A DNA stretch of 64,000 bases. Source: Clostridiales bacterium (lineage in GTDB: Bacteria > Bacillota > Clostridia > Oscillospirales > Oscillospiraceae). The position numbers and the translations under genes were made by a program. A model generated the notes under the pieces. It was not told where the DNA came from and made no database searches. It was given only the letters and a program-made list of their open reading frames with translations. The stretch spans positions 1 to 64,000 of the forward strand of contig SFLH01000010.1 in the NCBI GenBank assembly GCA_004554585.1, given 5' to 3'. Shown here in pieces: positions 50,247 through 57,974 of this stretch; position 1 is the stretch's first letter, and the number at the start of each line of letters is the position of its first letter.

Positions 50247-51102
50247 GATCTCCGCCTCCTTCTTTGCTGGTAAATACCACGATCTCATCGATGCTCGCCG
50301 GTTCGACGCACAGGCCGGGAAAGGCGGGGAGATCCTCGGTCTTGACCAGGGCCTCAAACCCCGTGGGGAAGGTGCGCACCCCCAGCGCCTTTTCCTTGAC
50401 CTGCTGGGACAGCTCTTCCCTGCTCCCTTTGACCAGGCGGAAGAGATCCACAAACTCGTCCTTGCCGCCGCTGTAGAACAGTTCCCCGTGCCGCAGATAG
50501 GTGATGTAGTCTGCCGTCCGCTCTAGGTCTGCGGTGATGTGGGTGGAGAACAACACACTGTGCTCCCCGTCCTCGATGTATTCCGACAAGATTTCAAGAA
50601 GCTCCTCCCGGGAGACCGGGTCCAAGCCGCTGGTGGGCTCGTCCAGGATCAGCAGTTTGGCGTCGTAGGAAAAAGCACAGGCCAGCATCAGCTTCATCTG
50701 CATTCCCTTGGACAGCTCCCCCACCCTTTTGTCCGGGGCAATGCGGAACCGCTCCAACCATTGGGCAAAGCGCGCCCCATCCCAGTTGGGGTAGAAAACG
50801 GAGACAGACCGCTCCACCTGGGCCGCGGACCAATCGTCGCTAAAATAGTTGCTGTCGAACACCACCCCCACCGCCGCCTTTGCCTGCTGTTCCTGGGCAA
50901 GGTTGTCCAGGCCCAGAATCTTCACCTCGCCGCTGCTGCGCGCCAACATGTTCAGGATGAGCTGGATGGTGGTGGTCTTGCCAGAACCATTGGGCCCGAT
51001 CAGCCCCATGATGTATCCCTTGGGCAGGGTGAAGCTGATGTCGTGCAGATGGAACTGGGCAAAGGATTTCGACAGCTCAGTTACTTCCAAATAATTCGTC
51101 AT
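50239..51102 (-). CDS. ABC transporter ATP-binding protein
   Basis: A 287-residue ATPase. Walker A GPNGSGKTT (about 38-46), signature LSKGMQMK, Walker B LLILDEPTSGLD, and an H-loop His in FSTHITADLE. It pairs with the permease next door. The ATG at 51102 lies inside the end of the GntR gene (26-base overlap), so its expression is coupled to the regulator. YtrA-type operons of this layout respond to cell-wall antibiotics in Bacillus; that link is an inference. Confidence 0.92.
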   Translation of the reverse strand: MTNYLEVTELSKSFAQFHLHDISFTLPKGYIMGLIGPNGSGKTTTIQLILNMLARSSGEVKILGLDNLAQEQQAKAAVGVVFDSNYFSDDWSAAQVERSVSVFYPNWDGARFAQWLERFRIAPDKRVGELSKGMQMKLMLACAFSYDAKLLILDEPTSGLDPVSREELLEILSEYIEDGEHSVLFSTHITADLERTADYITYLRHGELFYSGGKDEFVDLFRLVKGSREELSQQVKEKALGVRTFPTGFEALVKTEDLPAFPGLCVEPASIDEIVVFTSKEGGGDHA

Positions 51103-51478
51103 CGGTGGTTGCCTCCCATAGAATGTCCAACAGGCGGTGCAGTTCTTTCTGAGACAGTTTGGCCAATTTGGCCGCTTGGATGCCTTCCGCCAGATGGGTT
51201 TCCGCCTCATACAGCAGATGCTCCCGCATCCGCTGGGAGCCCCGGCCCAGCACAAAGCAGCCGCGCCCCTGCACGTTTTTCACAAAGCCCTCCTGCTCCA
51301 GCTCCGTGTAAGCCCGGGTAACCGTCAGCACGCTGATCTTCAGGTCCTTGGCCAAGGTCCGCAGGGAGGGCAGCGCCTCGCCCTCGCCCAATTCTCCCGA
51401 CAGGATGGCCGCCTTGACCTGCTGCTTAATCTGCTCATAGATAGGAACGCCAGATACACTGGATAGGATCAGTTTCAA
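51077..51478 (-). CDS. GntR family regulator, YtrA subfamily (TTG start)
   Basis: A 133-residue repressor. Residues 8-72 form the GntR winged helix (PIYEQIKQQVKAAIL, LPSLRTLAKDLKISVLTVTRAY); the short C-terminal helical domain (about 75-133) is the YtrA type. Start is TTG 51478, preceded by GGAAGGTGAAG. It is the first gene of its ABC operon and probably autorepresses it, with an inverted repeat in the promoter region at 51507-51528. Confidence 0.88.
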   Translation of the reverse strand: MKLILSSVSGVPIYEQIKQQVKAAILSGELGEGEALPSLRTLAKDLKISVLTVTRAYTELEQEGFVKNVQGRGCFVLGRGSQRMREHLLYEAETHLAEGIQAAKLAKLSQKELHRLLDILWEATTDDELFGSN

Positions 51479-51506
51479 TCCCGCTTCACCTTCCCCCTGT
51501 TTTAAC

Positions 51507-51536
51507 TGTTATGCTTTTATATATAACACTATAACA
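51507..51536 (-). promoter_or_regulatory. Candidate operator of the GntR-ABC operon
   Basis: On the minus strand an inverted repeat TGTTAT-N10-ATAACA (51507-51528) plus a third TGTTAT (51531-51536). It lies in the A+T-rich promoter area about 30 bases before the start codon, the usual place for a YtrA autorepressor site. Confidence 0.5.
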
Positions 51537-51592
51537 CAACTTTTCTCCCACTGCAACCCCTTTTTCGTCCGCCAGCCAAGGAATGCTGCTGC

Positions 51593-51642
51593 AAAAACCA
51601 CCATGCCCCGCCGTACTCTGTGCCGGCGGGACATGGTGGTTT
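51593..51642 (-). terminator. Terminator of the second MATE gene
   Basis: Stem AAACCACCATG / CATGGTGGTTT extended by a CCCGCC/GGCGGG segment with one bulge, followed on the minus strand by TTTTTGC. Confidence 0.85.
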
Positions 51643-51666
51643 GGATGGACTCTCTTTGGTTTTTCC

Positions 51667-53061
51667 TTATGGCTTACCCTCTGCTGCCAGCCAGCCGCGG
51701 CCCCTCCACTGCCGGAACTCCCGGCGCACCAAGAACAGGGAGAGCAGGAAGGAAACCACATCGGCCACAGGGGCGGCCAGCAGGGCTCCATTGAACCCAA
51801 AGGCCCAGGACAACCCCAGTGCCAAGGGAATGAGGACCACCGCCTGGCGCACCAGCGGGATGACCAGGGACTGGGTGGGCTTGCCGATGCTCTGGAAGAA
51901 AGATGCCGTAGCCATATGGACACCATAGACAAAGAAGCAGAGCATATACAGCCGGAACACGTGCTGGCAGGCGTCCAAGTAAAGAGGATCTCCTGCCACA
52001 AACAGGCTGCCGATGACCCGGGGGAAGAGTTGGTAGACGGCAAACCAACCCACAGAGACCAGCAGGGCGATCTTCGCCGCCAAACGATAGGTGGCCTGCA
52101 CCCGATCATATCGCTTGGCGCCAAAGTTGTAACCATTGATGGGCTGGGTGGCAGAGGAGACCCCCACAAACATGGCGTGGGCGATCTGATAGACCTTCAT
52201 GACCATGCCGTAAACCGACAGGGTAATGTCGCTGCCGTAGACTGTCTGTGCCCCATAACGGGTCATGAGGTTGTTCATGGTGATCTGGACGGCGGCCGTC
52301 ATGATCTGGGTCAAGAAACTGGGGAAGCCCAATTTCAGGATCTGCCCTGTCAGCGCCGCCGTGGGACGCAGGAAGGCCCGCTGGACATGGACCAACTGGA
52401 ATCGCGGGATGTAAGCCAGACAGAGCACGCCGCCGGCTGCTTGGCCAAGGACGGTGGCAATGGCTGCACCGGTCACCCCCATGTGCAGACCAAAGATGAA
52501 GAGGGGGTCCAGCACCAGGTTGATCCCCGCCCCCAGCATCATGCACTTCATAGGATACTGGGGGTTGCCGTCGGCCCGGATGATGGAAGAAAAAGCCGTG
52601 CAAAAAAGCTGGAAGGGCAGGCCCAGGGCAATGATCCGAGTATACGCCAGGGAGTCCTGGAAGGCAGTCTCCGTGGCCCCAAAGAGCCACACGATCTGGG
52701 CGGCAAACAAGCTCACCACCACCAGCAGGAAGACGCCGGCGGCCACCAGCAGCGTGACCCCGTGGCTGATGGTCCGGTCCGCCTGGTCCTGCTGCCGCCG
52801 GCCCAGGGCAAGGCTCATGTTGGCCGCGCAGCCGTCACCCAGGAACAGGGCCAGGGCCACTGTGACGATACTCAAGGGGAAGGCCACGTTGGTGGCCGCC
52901 ATCCCCGTTATGCCCACTCCCTGGCCCACAAAAATTTGGTCTACGATGTTATACAGATAGCTGACCATCAGGGTCAGGGCAGTGGGGACAGAGTAGCGGC
53001 GAATCAGTTTCCCGATGGGCTCGGTCTCCAAGGGGTTGGATTTCTGTGGGGGTTGTTCCAT
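51667..53061 (-). CDS. MATE family efflux transporter under flavin-type riboswitch
   Basis: A 464-residue polytopic exporter of the MATE family (about 12 helices; SYLYNIVDQIFVGQGVG, NLVLDPLFIFGLHMG typical of the NorM/DinF-like branch). ATG 53061 follows AAAGGAGTC; the longer frame runs through the terminator of the upstream riboswitch and is rejected. Control by a variant FMN-type aptamer suggests the exported substrate is a flavin-related compound, possibly a toxic degradation product. That is an inference from the RNA and from known variant-FMN/MATE units in Clostridioides difficile. Confidence 0.9.
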   Translation of the reverse strand: MEQPPQKSNPLETEPIGKLIRRYSVPTALTLMVSYLYNIVDQIFVGQGVGITGMAATNVAFPLSIVTVALALFLGDGCAANMSLALGRRQQDQADRTISHGVTLLVAAGVFLLVVVSLFAAQIVWLFGATETAFQDSLAYTRIIALGLPFQLFCTAFSSIIRADGNPQYPMKCMMLGAGINLVLDPLFIFGLHMGVTGAAIATVLGQAAGGVLCLAYIPRFQLVHVQRAFLRPTAALTGQILKLGFPSFLTQIMTAAVQITMNNLMTRYGAQTVYGSDITLSVYGMVMKVYQIAHAMFVGVSSATQPINGYNFGAKRYDRVQATYRLAAKIALLVSVGWFAVYQLFPRVIGSLFVAGDPLYLDACQHVFRLYMLCFFVYGVHMATASFFQSIGKPTQSLVIPLVRQAVVLIPLALGLSWAFGFNGALLAAPVADVVSFLLSLFLVRREFRQWRGRGWLAAEGKP

Positions 53062-53103
53062 AGCAAAAGACTCCTTTCCTCTGGGACGGGCGCTCTGGGC
53101 AAC

Positions 53104-53148
53104 AAAAAAGCACCCGGTGCGCCCCATCCTTGTTGGGCCGCCGGATGC
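53104..53148 (-). terminator. Expression-platform terminator of the MATE riboswitch
   Basis: Minus-strand hairpin: GCATCCGGCGGCCC (53148-53135) pairs, with two internal mismatches, to GGGGCGCACCGGGTGC (53125-53110), then TTTTTT. A second CCGGCGGCC copy lies between aptamer and terminator and could compete. Confidence 0.75.
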
Positions 53149-53207
53149 CATCCTGTGCAACATTTCCTTGCGGGGAAGAGGAGGCCGCCGGCAAAACACC
53201 TGAACCT

Positions 53208-53314
53208 CTTTCTTCTCCCATCCAGACCAACTGTTGGCTTCGGAGTTGCACCGAATTAGCAGATCGCTCGCGGGCTGTCACCGCCAGTAGAGAATATCTC
53301 GTTCCCGAAGAAAG
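53208..53314 (-). promoter_or_regulatory. Variant FMN-type riboswitch aptamer
   Basis: The minus-strand RNA keeps the FMN-aptamer frame: outer stem CTTTCTTC (53307-53314) with GAAGAAAG (53208-53215), ACTGGCGGT, GCCCGCGAGCG, AATTCGGTGCAACTCCGAA, CCAACAGT and GTCTGGATGGGAGAAG. But positions that are near-invariant G in FMN aptamers differ: CCCGACCGG has become CTCTACTGG, TTGATT has become CTAATT, and CCGACAG has become CCAACAG. By my alignment with the Fusobacterium aptamer these are guanines that contact the FMN phosphate. The A in TGGAT that recognises the ring is kept. So a flavin without phosphate is the more likely ligand. Confidence 0.85.
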
Positions 53315-53329
53315 TGTATTTACTTGTTA

Positions 53330-53358
53330 AGCATAGCATCTTCTGCCGCCAGTGTCAA
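53330..53358 (-). promoter_or_regulatory. Promoter of the riboswitch-MATE unit
   Basis: Minus strand TTGACA (53353-53358), 17 bp, TATGCT (53330-53335). Start near 53323, nine bases before the aptamer stem. Confidence 0.65.
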
Positions 53359-53402
53359 CCATCCCCCCTGCCTGGTCCAGCGCACCAGGGGCCAGCTGCC
53401 CA

Positions 53403-53431
53403 TTGCAAACCGTGGGCGGTTGGCGTATAAT
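53403..53431 (+). promoter_or_regulatory. Promoter of the HAD phosphatase gene
   Basis: TTGCAA (53403-53408), 17 bp, TATAAT (53426-53431). Divergent with the MATE promoter. Confidence 0.65.
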
Positions 53432-53476
53432 GCCAGAATACGACGGCAACCCCTACAGACAGAAAGGACGATCCCC

Positions 53477-54121
53477 ATGCAAAACGCCATTTTCTTCGAC
53501 TTGGACGGCACCCTTACGGACTCCGGGCCGGGGATCATGAACTGTGCCCAGCTGGCCCTGGACCACTTTGGCATCCCCGTGCCCAGCCGGGATGCCCTGC
53601 GGGTCTTCGTGGGCCCGCCCCTGCGGCAGACCTTCGCCCGCTTTGGGGTCCCTCAAGACAGGATCGACGAGGCCATCCAAGTCTTTCGCGGAAGATACGT
53701 CCCCATCGGGAAGTTTGAGAACACCCCTTACCCCGGCATCCAGGAGCTGCTGCACGCCCTGCAGGCAGAGGGCTACGCCCTGTATGTGGCCACGTCCAAG
53801 CCCCAAGTCACCGCCATCGAGGTGCTGGAGCACTTCCACCTGGCCCAATACTTCCAGGTGATCTGCGGCGCCAGCCTGGACGAGGGCCGGGAGACCAAAG
53901 AAGATGTGATCACCTACCTCCTCTCCCAGATCGGTTCCCCAGACCAGGTGGTCATGGTGGGCGACACCGACTACGACGTGATCGGGGCCCGGGCCCACGG
54001 CATCGACACCATCGGCGTCACCTGGGGATACGGCGAACGGGAGGCCATGGTCGCCGCCGGGGCCGTGGCTCTGGCGGACACCCCCCAGGACCTCCACCGG
54101 CTGCTGACCCAGCCCCGATAA
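53477..54121 (+). CDS. HAD-superfamily phosphatase, phosphoglycolate-phosphatase-like
   Basis: A 214-residue HAD hydrolase with a helical cap. Motif I FFDLDGTLTDS (residues 6-16), motif II VATSKP, motif III Lys in GRETKEDV, motif IV MVGDTDYDVIGA. It belongs to the Gph/PgmB-like group that hydrolyses small sugar phosphates or nucleotides. ATG 53477 follows AGAAAGGACG; the upstream extension of the frame has no ribosome-binding site. Substrate not predictable. Confidence 0.88.
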   Translation: MQNAIFFDLDGTLTDSGPGIMNCAQLALDHFGIPVPSRDALRVFVGPPLRQTFARFGVPQDRIDEAIQVFRGRYVPIGKFENTPYPGIQELLHALQAEGYALYVATSKPQVTAIEVLEHFHLAQYFQVICGASLDEGRETKEDVITYLLSQIGSPDQVVMVGDTDYDVIGARAHGIDTIGVTWGYGEREAMVAAGAVALADTPQDLHRLLTQPR

Positions 54122-54125
54122 ACAA

Positions 54126-54170
54126 ACACACCGCGCTGGACCTGTCTGTCCTGCGCGGTGTGTCTTTTTT
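54126..54170 (+). terminator. Terminator after the HAD gene
   Basis: Arms ACACACCGCG (54126-54135) and CGCGGTGTGT (54154-54163), then CTTTTTT. Confidence 0.88.
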
Positions 54171-54175
54171 CTCTG

Positions 54176-54778
54176 TCACATTTCCCGGCGGCCTTCCAAG
54201 GCTCGCATGAGGGTGGCGTCGTCGGCATACTCCAAATGCCCCCCCACCGGCACCCCGTAGGCCAAGCGAGTGACCTTTACGCCAAAGGGCTTGAGCATCC
54301 GGGACAGGTACATGGCGGTGGCCTCCCCCTCGGTGTCGGGGTTGGTGGCCATGATGATCTCCCGGACCTCACCCTGGGCCACCCGCTCCAAGAGGGACTT
54401 GATGTGCAGGTCGTCGGGGCCCACCCCGTTCATGGGGGAGAGGACGCCGTGGAGCACGTGGTATTTCCCCCGGTACTCCCGGCCCCGCTCCAGGGCGATG
54501 ACGTCCTTGGGGTCGGCCACCACACAGATGACGCTCCCATCCCGCTTTTCACTGGCGCAGATGGGGCACACCCCCTCCCCTTCGGTGAGGTTTTGGCAGA
54601 CGGGACACAGGGAGATGGACCGTTTGGCGTCCAGCACCGCCTGGGCAAAGGTCTCCACCTCCTGCTCCGGCAGGGAGAGGACAAAAAAGGCCAGGCGCTG
54701 GGCGGTCTTGTGCCCGATGCCGGGCAGGCGGGCAAACTGTTCCACCAATTTTTCCAGGGCTGGGGGGAAATATTCCAT
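54176..54778 (-). CDS. recR: Recombination mediator protein RecR
   Basis: A 200-residue DNA repair protein. Helix-hairpin-helix near residues 10-28 (ARLPGIGHKTAQRLAF), a C4 zinc finger (CPVCQNLTEGEGVCPIC, 57-73), a Toprim domain (VVADPKDVIALE, TNPDTEGEATAMYL) and the C-terminal Walker-B-like end. It loads RecA with RecO and RecF. No dnaX or ybaB lies next to it, which is unusual as those often precede recR. Length typical. Confidence 0.95.
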   Translation of the reverse strand: MEYFPPALEKLVEQFARLPGIGHKTAQRLAFFVLSLPEQEVETFAQAVLDAKRSISLCPVCQNLTEGEGVCPICASEKRDGSVICVVADPKDVIALERGREYRGKYHVLHGVLSPMNGVGPDDLHIKSLLERVAQGEVREIIMATNPDTEGEATAMYLSRMLKPFGVKVTRLAYGVPVGGHLEYADDATLMRALEGRREM

Positions 54779-54852
54779 GGGATTGCTTCTTCCTTCTCTT
54801 CAAAAATCTTCTTTCCGCCTGCGGCGGAGGCGGGGCAGGGTTGGCATGCCCC

Positions 54853-55500
54853 TCACTGGCCCCGCAGAGCACGGATGGCCGCCGCGGCGTCGGGGGCACC
54901 GTAGACTGCGCTGCCGGCCACCAGCACATCGGCCCCCGCCTGGATCACCTGGGGGGCTGTCACCGGGTCCACCCCGCCGTCCACCTCCAGATGGCAGGCG
55001 GGATTGTACTGCTGGATGTACTTTCGGATGGCGGCGATCTTGGGCAGCTGATCGGCCATGAACTTCTGCCCGCCAAAGCCGGGCTCCACGGTCATGACCA
55101 GGATCAGATCCACGTCCTTGATGTAGGGCAGCACCGCCTCGGCAGCGGTGATGGGGCGCAGGACGATGCCCTTCTTCACCCCATGCCGGTCCATGGCCTC
55201 CAGGGCGGCCCGAATGCCGGGGGGCATGTCCGCCTCCAAATGGACCGAGAGCAGGTCAGCCCCCGCCTGGGCGAAGGCGTCAATGTAGCGCACGGGCTTT
55301 TCGATCATCAGGTGCACGTCCAGAAACATGTCCGTGACCTTGCGCAGGGACTTGACCACCGGCACACCGATGGAGATGTTGGAGACAAACATCCCGTCCA
55401 TCACGTCCACGTGGAGCCAGTCTGCGCTCTCGACCCGCTGGACTTCCTGCCCCAGCCGGGCAAAGTCCGCCGAGAGGATGGAAGGCGCGATCTTAACCAT
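54853..55500 (-). CDS. rpe: Ribulose-phosphate 3-epimerase
   Basis: A 215-residue TIM-barrel enzyme interconverting ribulose-5-phosphate and xylulose-5-phosphate. Family signatures: PSILSADFARLGQEV at the N-terminus, DVMDGMFVSNI, HLM(I/V) with metal His, VEPGFGGQKF and DGGVDPVTAPQV. ATG 55500 follows AAAGGA at ten bases. It has an unusually long, strongly structured leader (about 325 nt) and is monocistronic apart from possible readthrough to recR 74 bases downstream. Confidence 0.95.
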   Translation of the reverse strand: MVKIAPSILSADFARLGQEVQRVESADWLHVDVMDGMFVSNISIGVPVVKSLRKVTDMFLDVHLMIEKPVRYIDAFAQAGADLLSVHLEADMPPGIRAALEAMDRHGVKKGIVLRPITAAEAVLPYIKDVDLILVMTVEPGFGGQKFMADQLPKIAAIRKYIQQYNPACHLEVDGGVDPVTAPQVIQAGADVLVAGSAVYGAPDAAAAIRALRGQ

Positions 55501-55825
55501 GGTTCGTCATTCCTTTCTCTGCCTGCCGGGGCCCAGCGCCCCGGCGCACAAACGATCTGACCGCCGCATAGGATACGGCAAGCGGCGGCGGGGTCTTTCC
55601 CCGCCCAGGAGCCCCGGGACCGCCGTTGGTCTTTCCTTGCTCCCCGGACCCGGCCCCGACGGCGACGGCTCGGTGGCCCGCCGCATCATATAGCCTTTGG
55701 GGCGGGGGATGGACCGACCTTTCCGGACGGCATTTCCTCCCGCCGCAAGGGCAGGTGGGCCGGCCCTGTCCGGCCCACCCTCCGCGGGGACAGGCCCCAA
55801 AACACGCCGGCCAGCAGCATCTAGT
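55501..55825 (-). ncRNA. Candidate structured 5' leader of rpe
   Basis: A G+C-rich stretch of about 325 bases between the promoter and rpe. Seen stems: 55754-55763 with 55770-55779 (10 bp, perfect); GCCGGGGC with GCCCCGGC near 55525-55545; a long-range TTTGGGGC (55697-55704) with GCCCCAAA (55795-55802) enclosing a multi-branch domain. There are at least three loops of GGAAA/GAAAG type. It fits no riboswitch or RNase P motif I know, and no reading frame in it looks real. Confidence 0.4.
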
Positions 55826-55831
55826 TCCCCC

Positions 55832-55860
55832 ATTTTATCCGTCTTTTTCCTCCCTGTCAA
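55832..55860 (-). promoter_or_regulatory. rpe promoter
   Basis: Minus strand TTGACA (55855-55860), 17 bp, TAAAAT (55832-55837). Its -35 lies 13 bases from that of the divergent xpaC promoter. Confidence 0.7.
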
Positions 55861-55873
55861 TGGAAAGCAGTTC

Positions 55874-55902
55874 TTGACAGGGATTCTTTCTGCGGGTAAA
55901 AT
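55874..55902 (+). promoter_or_regulatory. xpaC operon promoter
   Basis: TTGACA (55874-55879), 17 bp, TAAAAT (55897-55902), about 70 bases before xpaC. Confidence 0.7.
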
Positions 55903-55973
55903 GTTGTAAATGCTACAAGATTGTTTCGTGCTGCTTCGGCAGTTTCATTTTTTCGAAAGGATGGCTCCTGTCT

Positions 55974-56717
55974 ATGGCGAGATTCAAAAAGCGCTCTGTC
56001 CTTCCCATCTACGCCATTGCCCTGGTGTGGATTATTTTCACCCTGGTCCATCCCCTCTATCGGGCCTCGGACTACGTCTCGGTCATCCTGCTCTCGGCCG
56101 TGGTTTTCATTGTGGCCAAGGGGATCTTCCCCACCATCGAGTACGAGCTGCCCGACCCTCAGCCGGAGGAGGACGCAAGCGCCGGTGAGGAACCGCCCTC
56201 CCATGAATCTACCCAACAGGAGGACGCCCAGGAAGACCAGAATCCGGAAAAAGAGGAGAAATCCTCCACCGGCGACCCCAAGATCGACGCGCTGATCCAG
56301 GAAAAGGACCGGGCCCTGGGCGAAATGCGCCGCCTCAACGACGCCATCGAAGACCCGGTGATTTCCCAGCGGATCGACCAGCTGGAGCAGGCCACCGGCA
56401 AGATCATCGACCAGGTGCTGACCCACCCGGAAAAGCTGCCTCAGATCCGCAAGTTCATGAACTACTACCTGCCCACCACCCTGAAGATCCTCAACGCCTA
56501 CGACCGCATGGGCGCAGCGGGGGTCTCCGGGGAGAACATCGACGGCACCATGGAGAAGATCGAGGCCATGATGGACACCATCGTCATGGCCTTCCACAAA
56601 CAGTTGGACGCCCTCTTCCGGGACGAGGCCATGGATATCGCCTCGGACATCACCGTCATGGAGAACCTGCTGGCCCAGGAGGGGCTCATCCCCCCCGACC
56701 AGCCTGACCGCCCCTGA
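55974..56717 (+). CDS. xpaC: XpaC-like protein (5-bromo-4-chloroindolyl phosphate hydrolysis family)
   Basis: A 247-residue protein with two N-terminal transmembrane helices (about 8-28 and 32-50), a long acidic linker (about 55-100, Glu/Asp/Gln-rich) and a helical XpaC domain (about 102-245; KIDALIQEKDRALGEMRRL, ILNAYDRMG). The family name comes from a Bacillus phenotype; the biochemical role is unknown. It is almost always next to telA, as here (20-base gap). ATG 55974 sits twelve bases after AAAGGA. Confidence 0.88.
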   Translation: MARFKKRSVLPIYAIALVWIIFTLVHPLYRASDYVSVILLSAVVFIVAKGIFPTIEYELPDPQPEEDASAGEEPPSHESTQQEDAQEDQNPEKEEKSSTGDPKIDALIQEKDRALGEMRRLNDAIEDPVISQRIDQLEQATGKIIDQVLTHPEKLPQIRKFMNYYLPTTLKILNAYDRMGAAGVSGENIDGTMEKIEAMMDTIVMAFHKQLDALFRDEAMDIASDITVMENLLAQEGLIPPDQPDRP

Positions 56718-56737
56718 GCAAAGAAAGGACCCGTTTC

Positions 56738-57886
56738 ATGGCAGACGAATTCATCCCTCACCTGACTCTGCACCCCGACGATGTGCTGGAGTCCCCTGTG
56801 CCGGTGCCCCCCAGCGCCCCCCAGGCTGACCCGGTGGCTCCCGCCCCGGAGGACGATCTGCTGGCCGGCCTCTCCCCTGCCCAGCGGCAGGCGGTGGAGG
56901 AGTTTGCCCAGAAGATCGACCTGTCCGACAGCAACCTCATCCTTCAGTACGGCGCCGCCGCCCAGAAGCACGTGTCGGATTTCTCCGAGGACACCCTGCA
57001 AAAGATCCGCACCAAGGACCTGGGCCAAGTGGGGCAGGCCCTGGGCGACCTGGTGCGCCAGCTCAAAAGCTTTGATCCCGAAGAGGAATCGAAGGGGCTG
57101 GCCGGGTTTTTCCGCCGGAAGAAGAACCAGCTGGAGGCCCTGAAGGCGGGCTACGCCAAGGCCTCGGACAACCTGGACCAGATCGTGGAAACCCTGGAGG
57201 CCCACCAGATCACCCTCATGAAAGACGTGGCCAACCTGGACCAGATGTTCCAGCTCAACGCCCAGTATCTCCAGGAGCTGACCATGTACATCCTGGCCGG
57301 CAAGCTCCGGCTGGAACAGCTGCGGCGGGAGGACCTGGTCCAGCTTCAGCAAAAGGCCGTTGCCAGCGGCAGCCAGACCGATGCCCAGGCGTACAACGAC
57401 CTGGCCAACCTCATCAACCGCTTTGAAAAGAAGATTCACGACCTGGAGCTCACCCGCACCATCTCCCTGCAGATGGGCCCCCAGACCCGGCTGCTGCAGA
57501 ACAACGACACCATGATGATCGAAAAGATCCAGTCCAGCCTGGTCAATACCATCCCCCTCTGGAAGAGCCAGATGGTGCTGGCCCTGGGGCTGGAGCACGC
57601 CCGCCAAGCCACGGCCGCCCAGAACGCCGTCACGGAGATGACCAACCAGCTGCTGCGGCAGAACGCCGACCTGCTCAAGGCCGGTACCATCGACACCGCC
57701 CAAGAGGCCGAGCGTTCTATCGTGGATCTGGAAACCCTCCGCCACACCAACCAGCAGCTGATGGACTCCCTGGATGAGGTCCTGCGCATCCAGCGAGAGG
57801 GGGCGGAAAAGCGCCGCCAAGCAGAGGCGGAGCTAGTCCGCATCGAAGGAGAGCTGAAAGAAAAGCTCCTCTCCCTGCGGCGCTGA
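56738..57886 (+). CDS. telA: TelA-type toxic anion resistance protein
   Basis: A 382-residue, largely helical soluble protein of the TelA family, linked to tellurite and cell-envelope stress resistance. Typical blocks: QAVEEFAQKIDLSDSNLILQYG, FFRRKKNQLEALKAGYAKA, and LNAQYLQELTMYILAGKLRLEQL. Long amphipathic helices (about 150-380) suggest coiled coils. AAAGGACCC precedes the ATG. It pairs with XpaC upstream; the two families co-occur so regularly that a shared complex is likely. Confidence 0.92.
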   Translation: MADEFIPHLTLHPDDVLESPVPVPPSAPQADPVAPAPEDDLLAGLSPAQRQAVEEFAQKIDLSDSNLILQYGAAAQKHVSDFSEDTLQKIRTKDLGQVGQALGDLVRQLKSFDPEEESKGLAGFFRRKKNQLEALKAGYAKASDNLDQIVETLEAHQITLMKDVANLDQMFQLNAQYLQELTMYILAGKLRLEQLRREDLVQLQQKAVASGSQTDAQAYNDLANLINRFEKKIHDLELTRTISLQMGPQTRLLQNNDTMMIEKIQSSLVNTIPLWKSQMVLALGLEHARQATAAQNAVTEMTNQLLRQNADLLKAGTIDTAQEAERSIVDLETLRHTNQQLMDSLDEVLRIQREGAEKRRQAEAELVRIEGELKEKLLSLRR

Positions 57887-57974
57887 GCCTGCCGTAGGCC
57901 GGCTCCCTGGCCTTCTCCCCCCTATGGGGCAGGGAAGACCGTTGGAACATCTCTTTTCCACTGGAGGTTCCCCC

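Noticed and set aside
53208..53314. Canonical FMN riboswitch
   Set aside because: Several near-invariant guanines of the FMN site are replaced and the downstream gene is an exporter rather than a riboflavin synthesis or uptake gene; a variant class fits better.
55501..55825. RNase P RNA, SRP RNA or cobalamin riboswitch in the rpe leader
   Set aside because: Conserved cores such as the RNase P GAGGAAAGTC block, the SRP tetraloop motif and the B12-box are absent; only loose GGAAA-loop resemblance was found.
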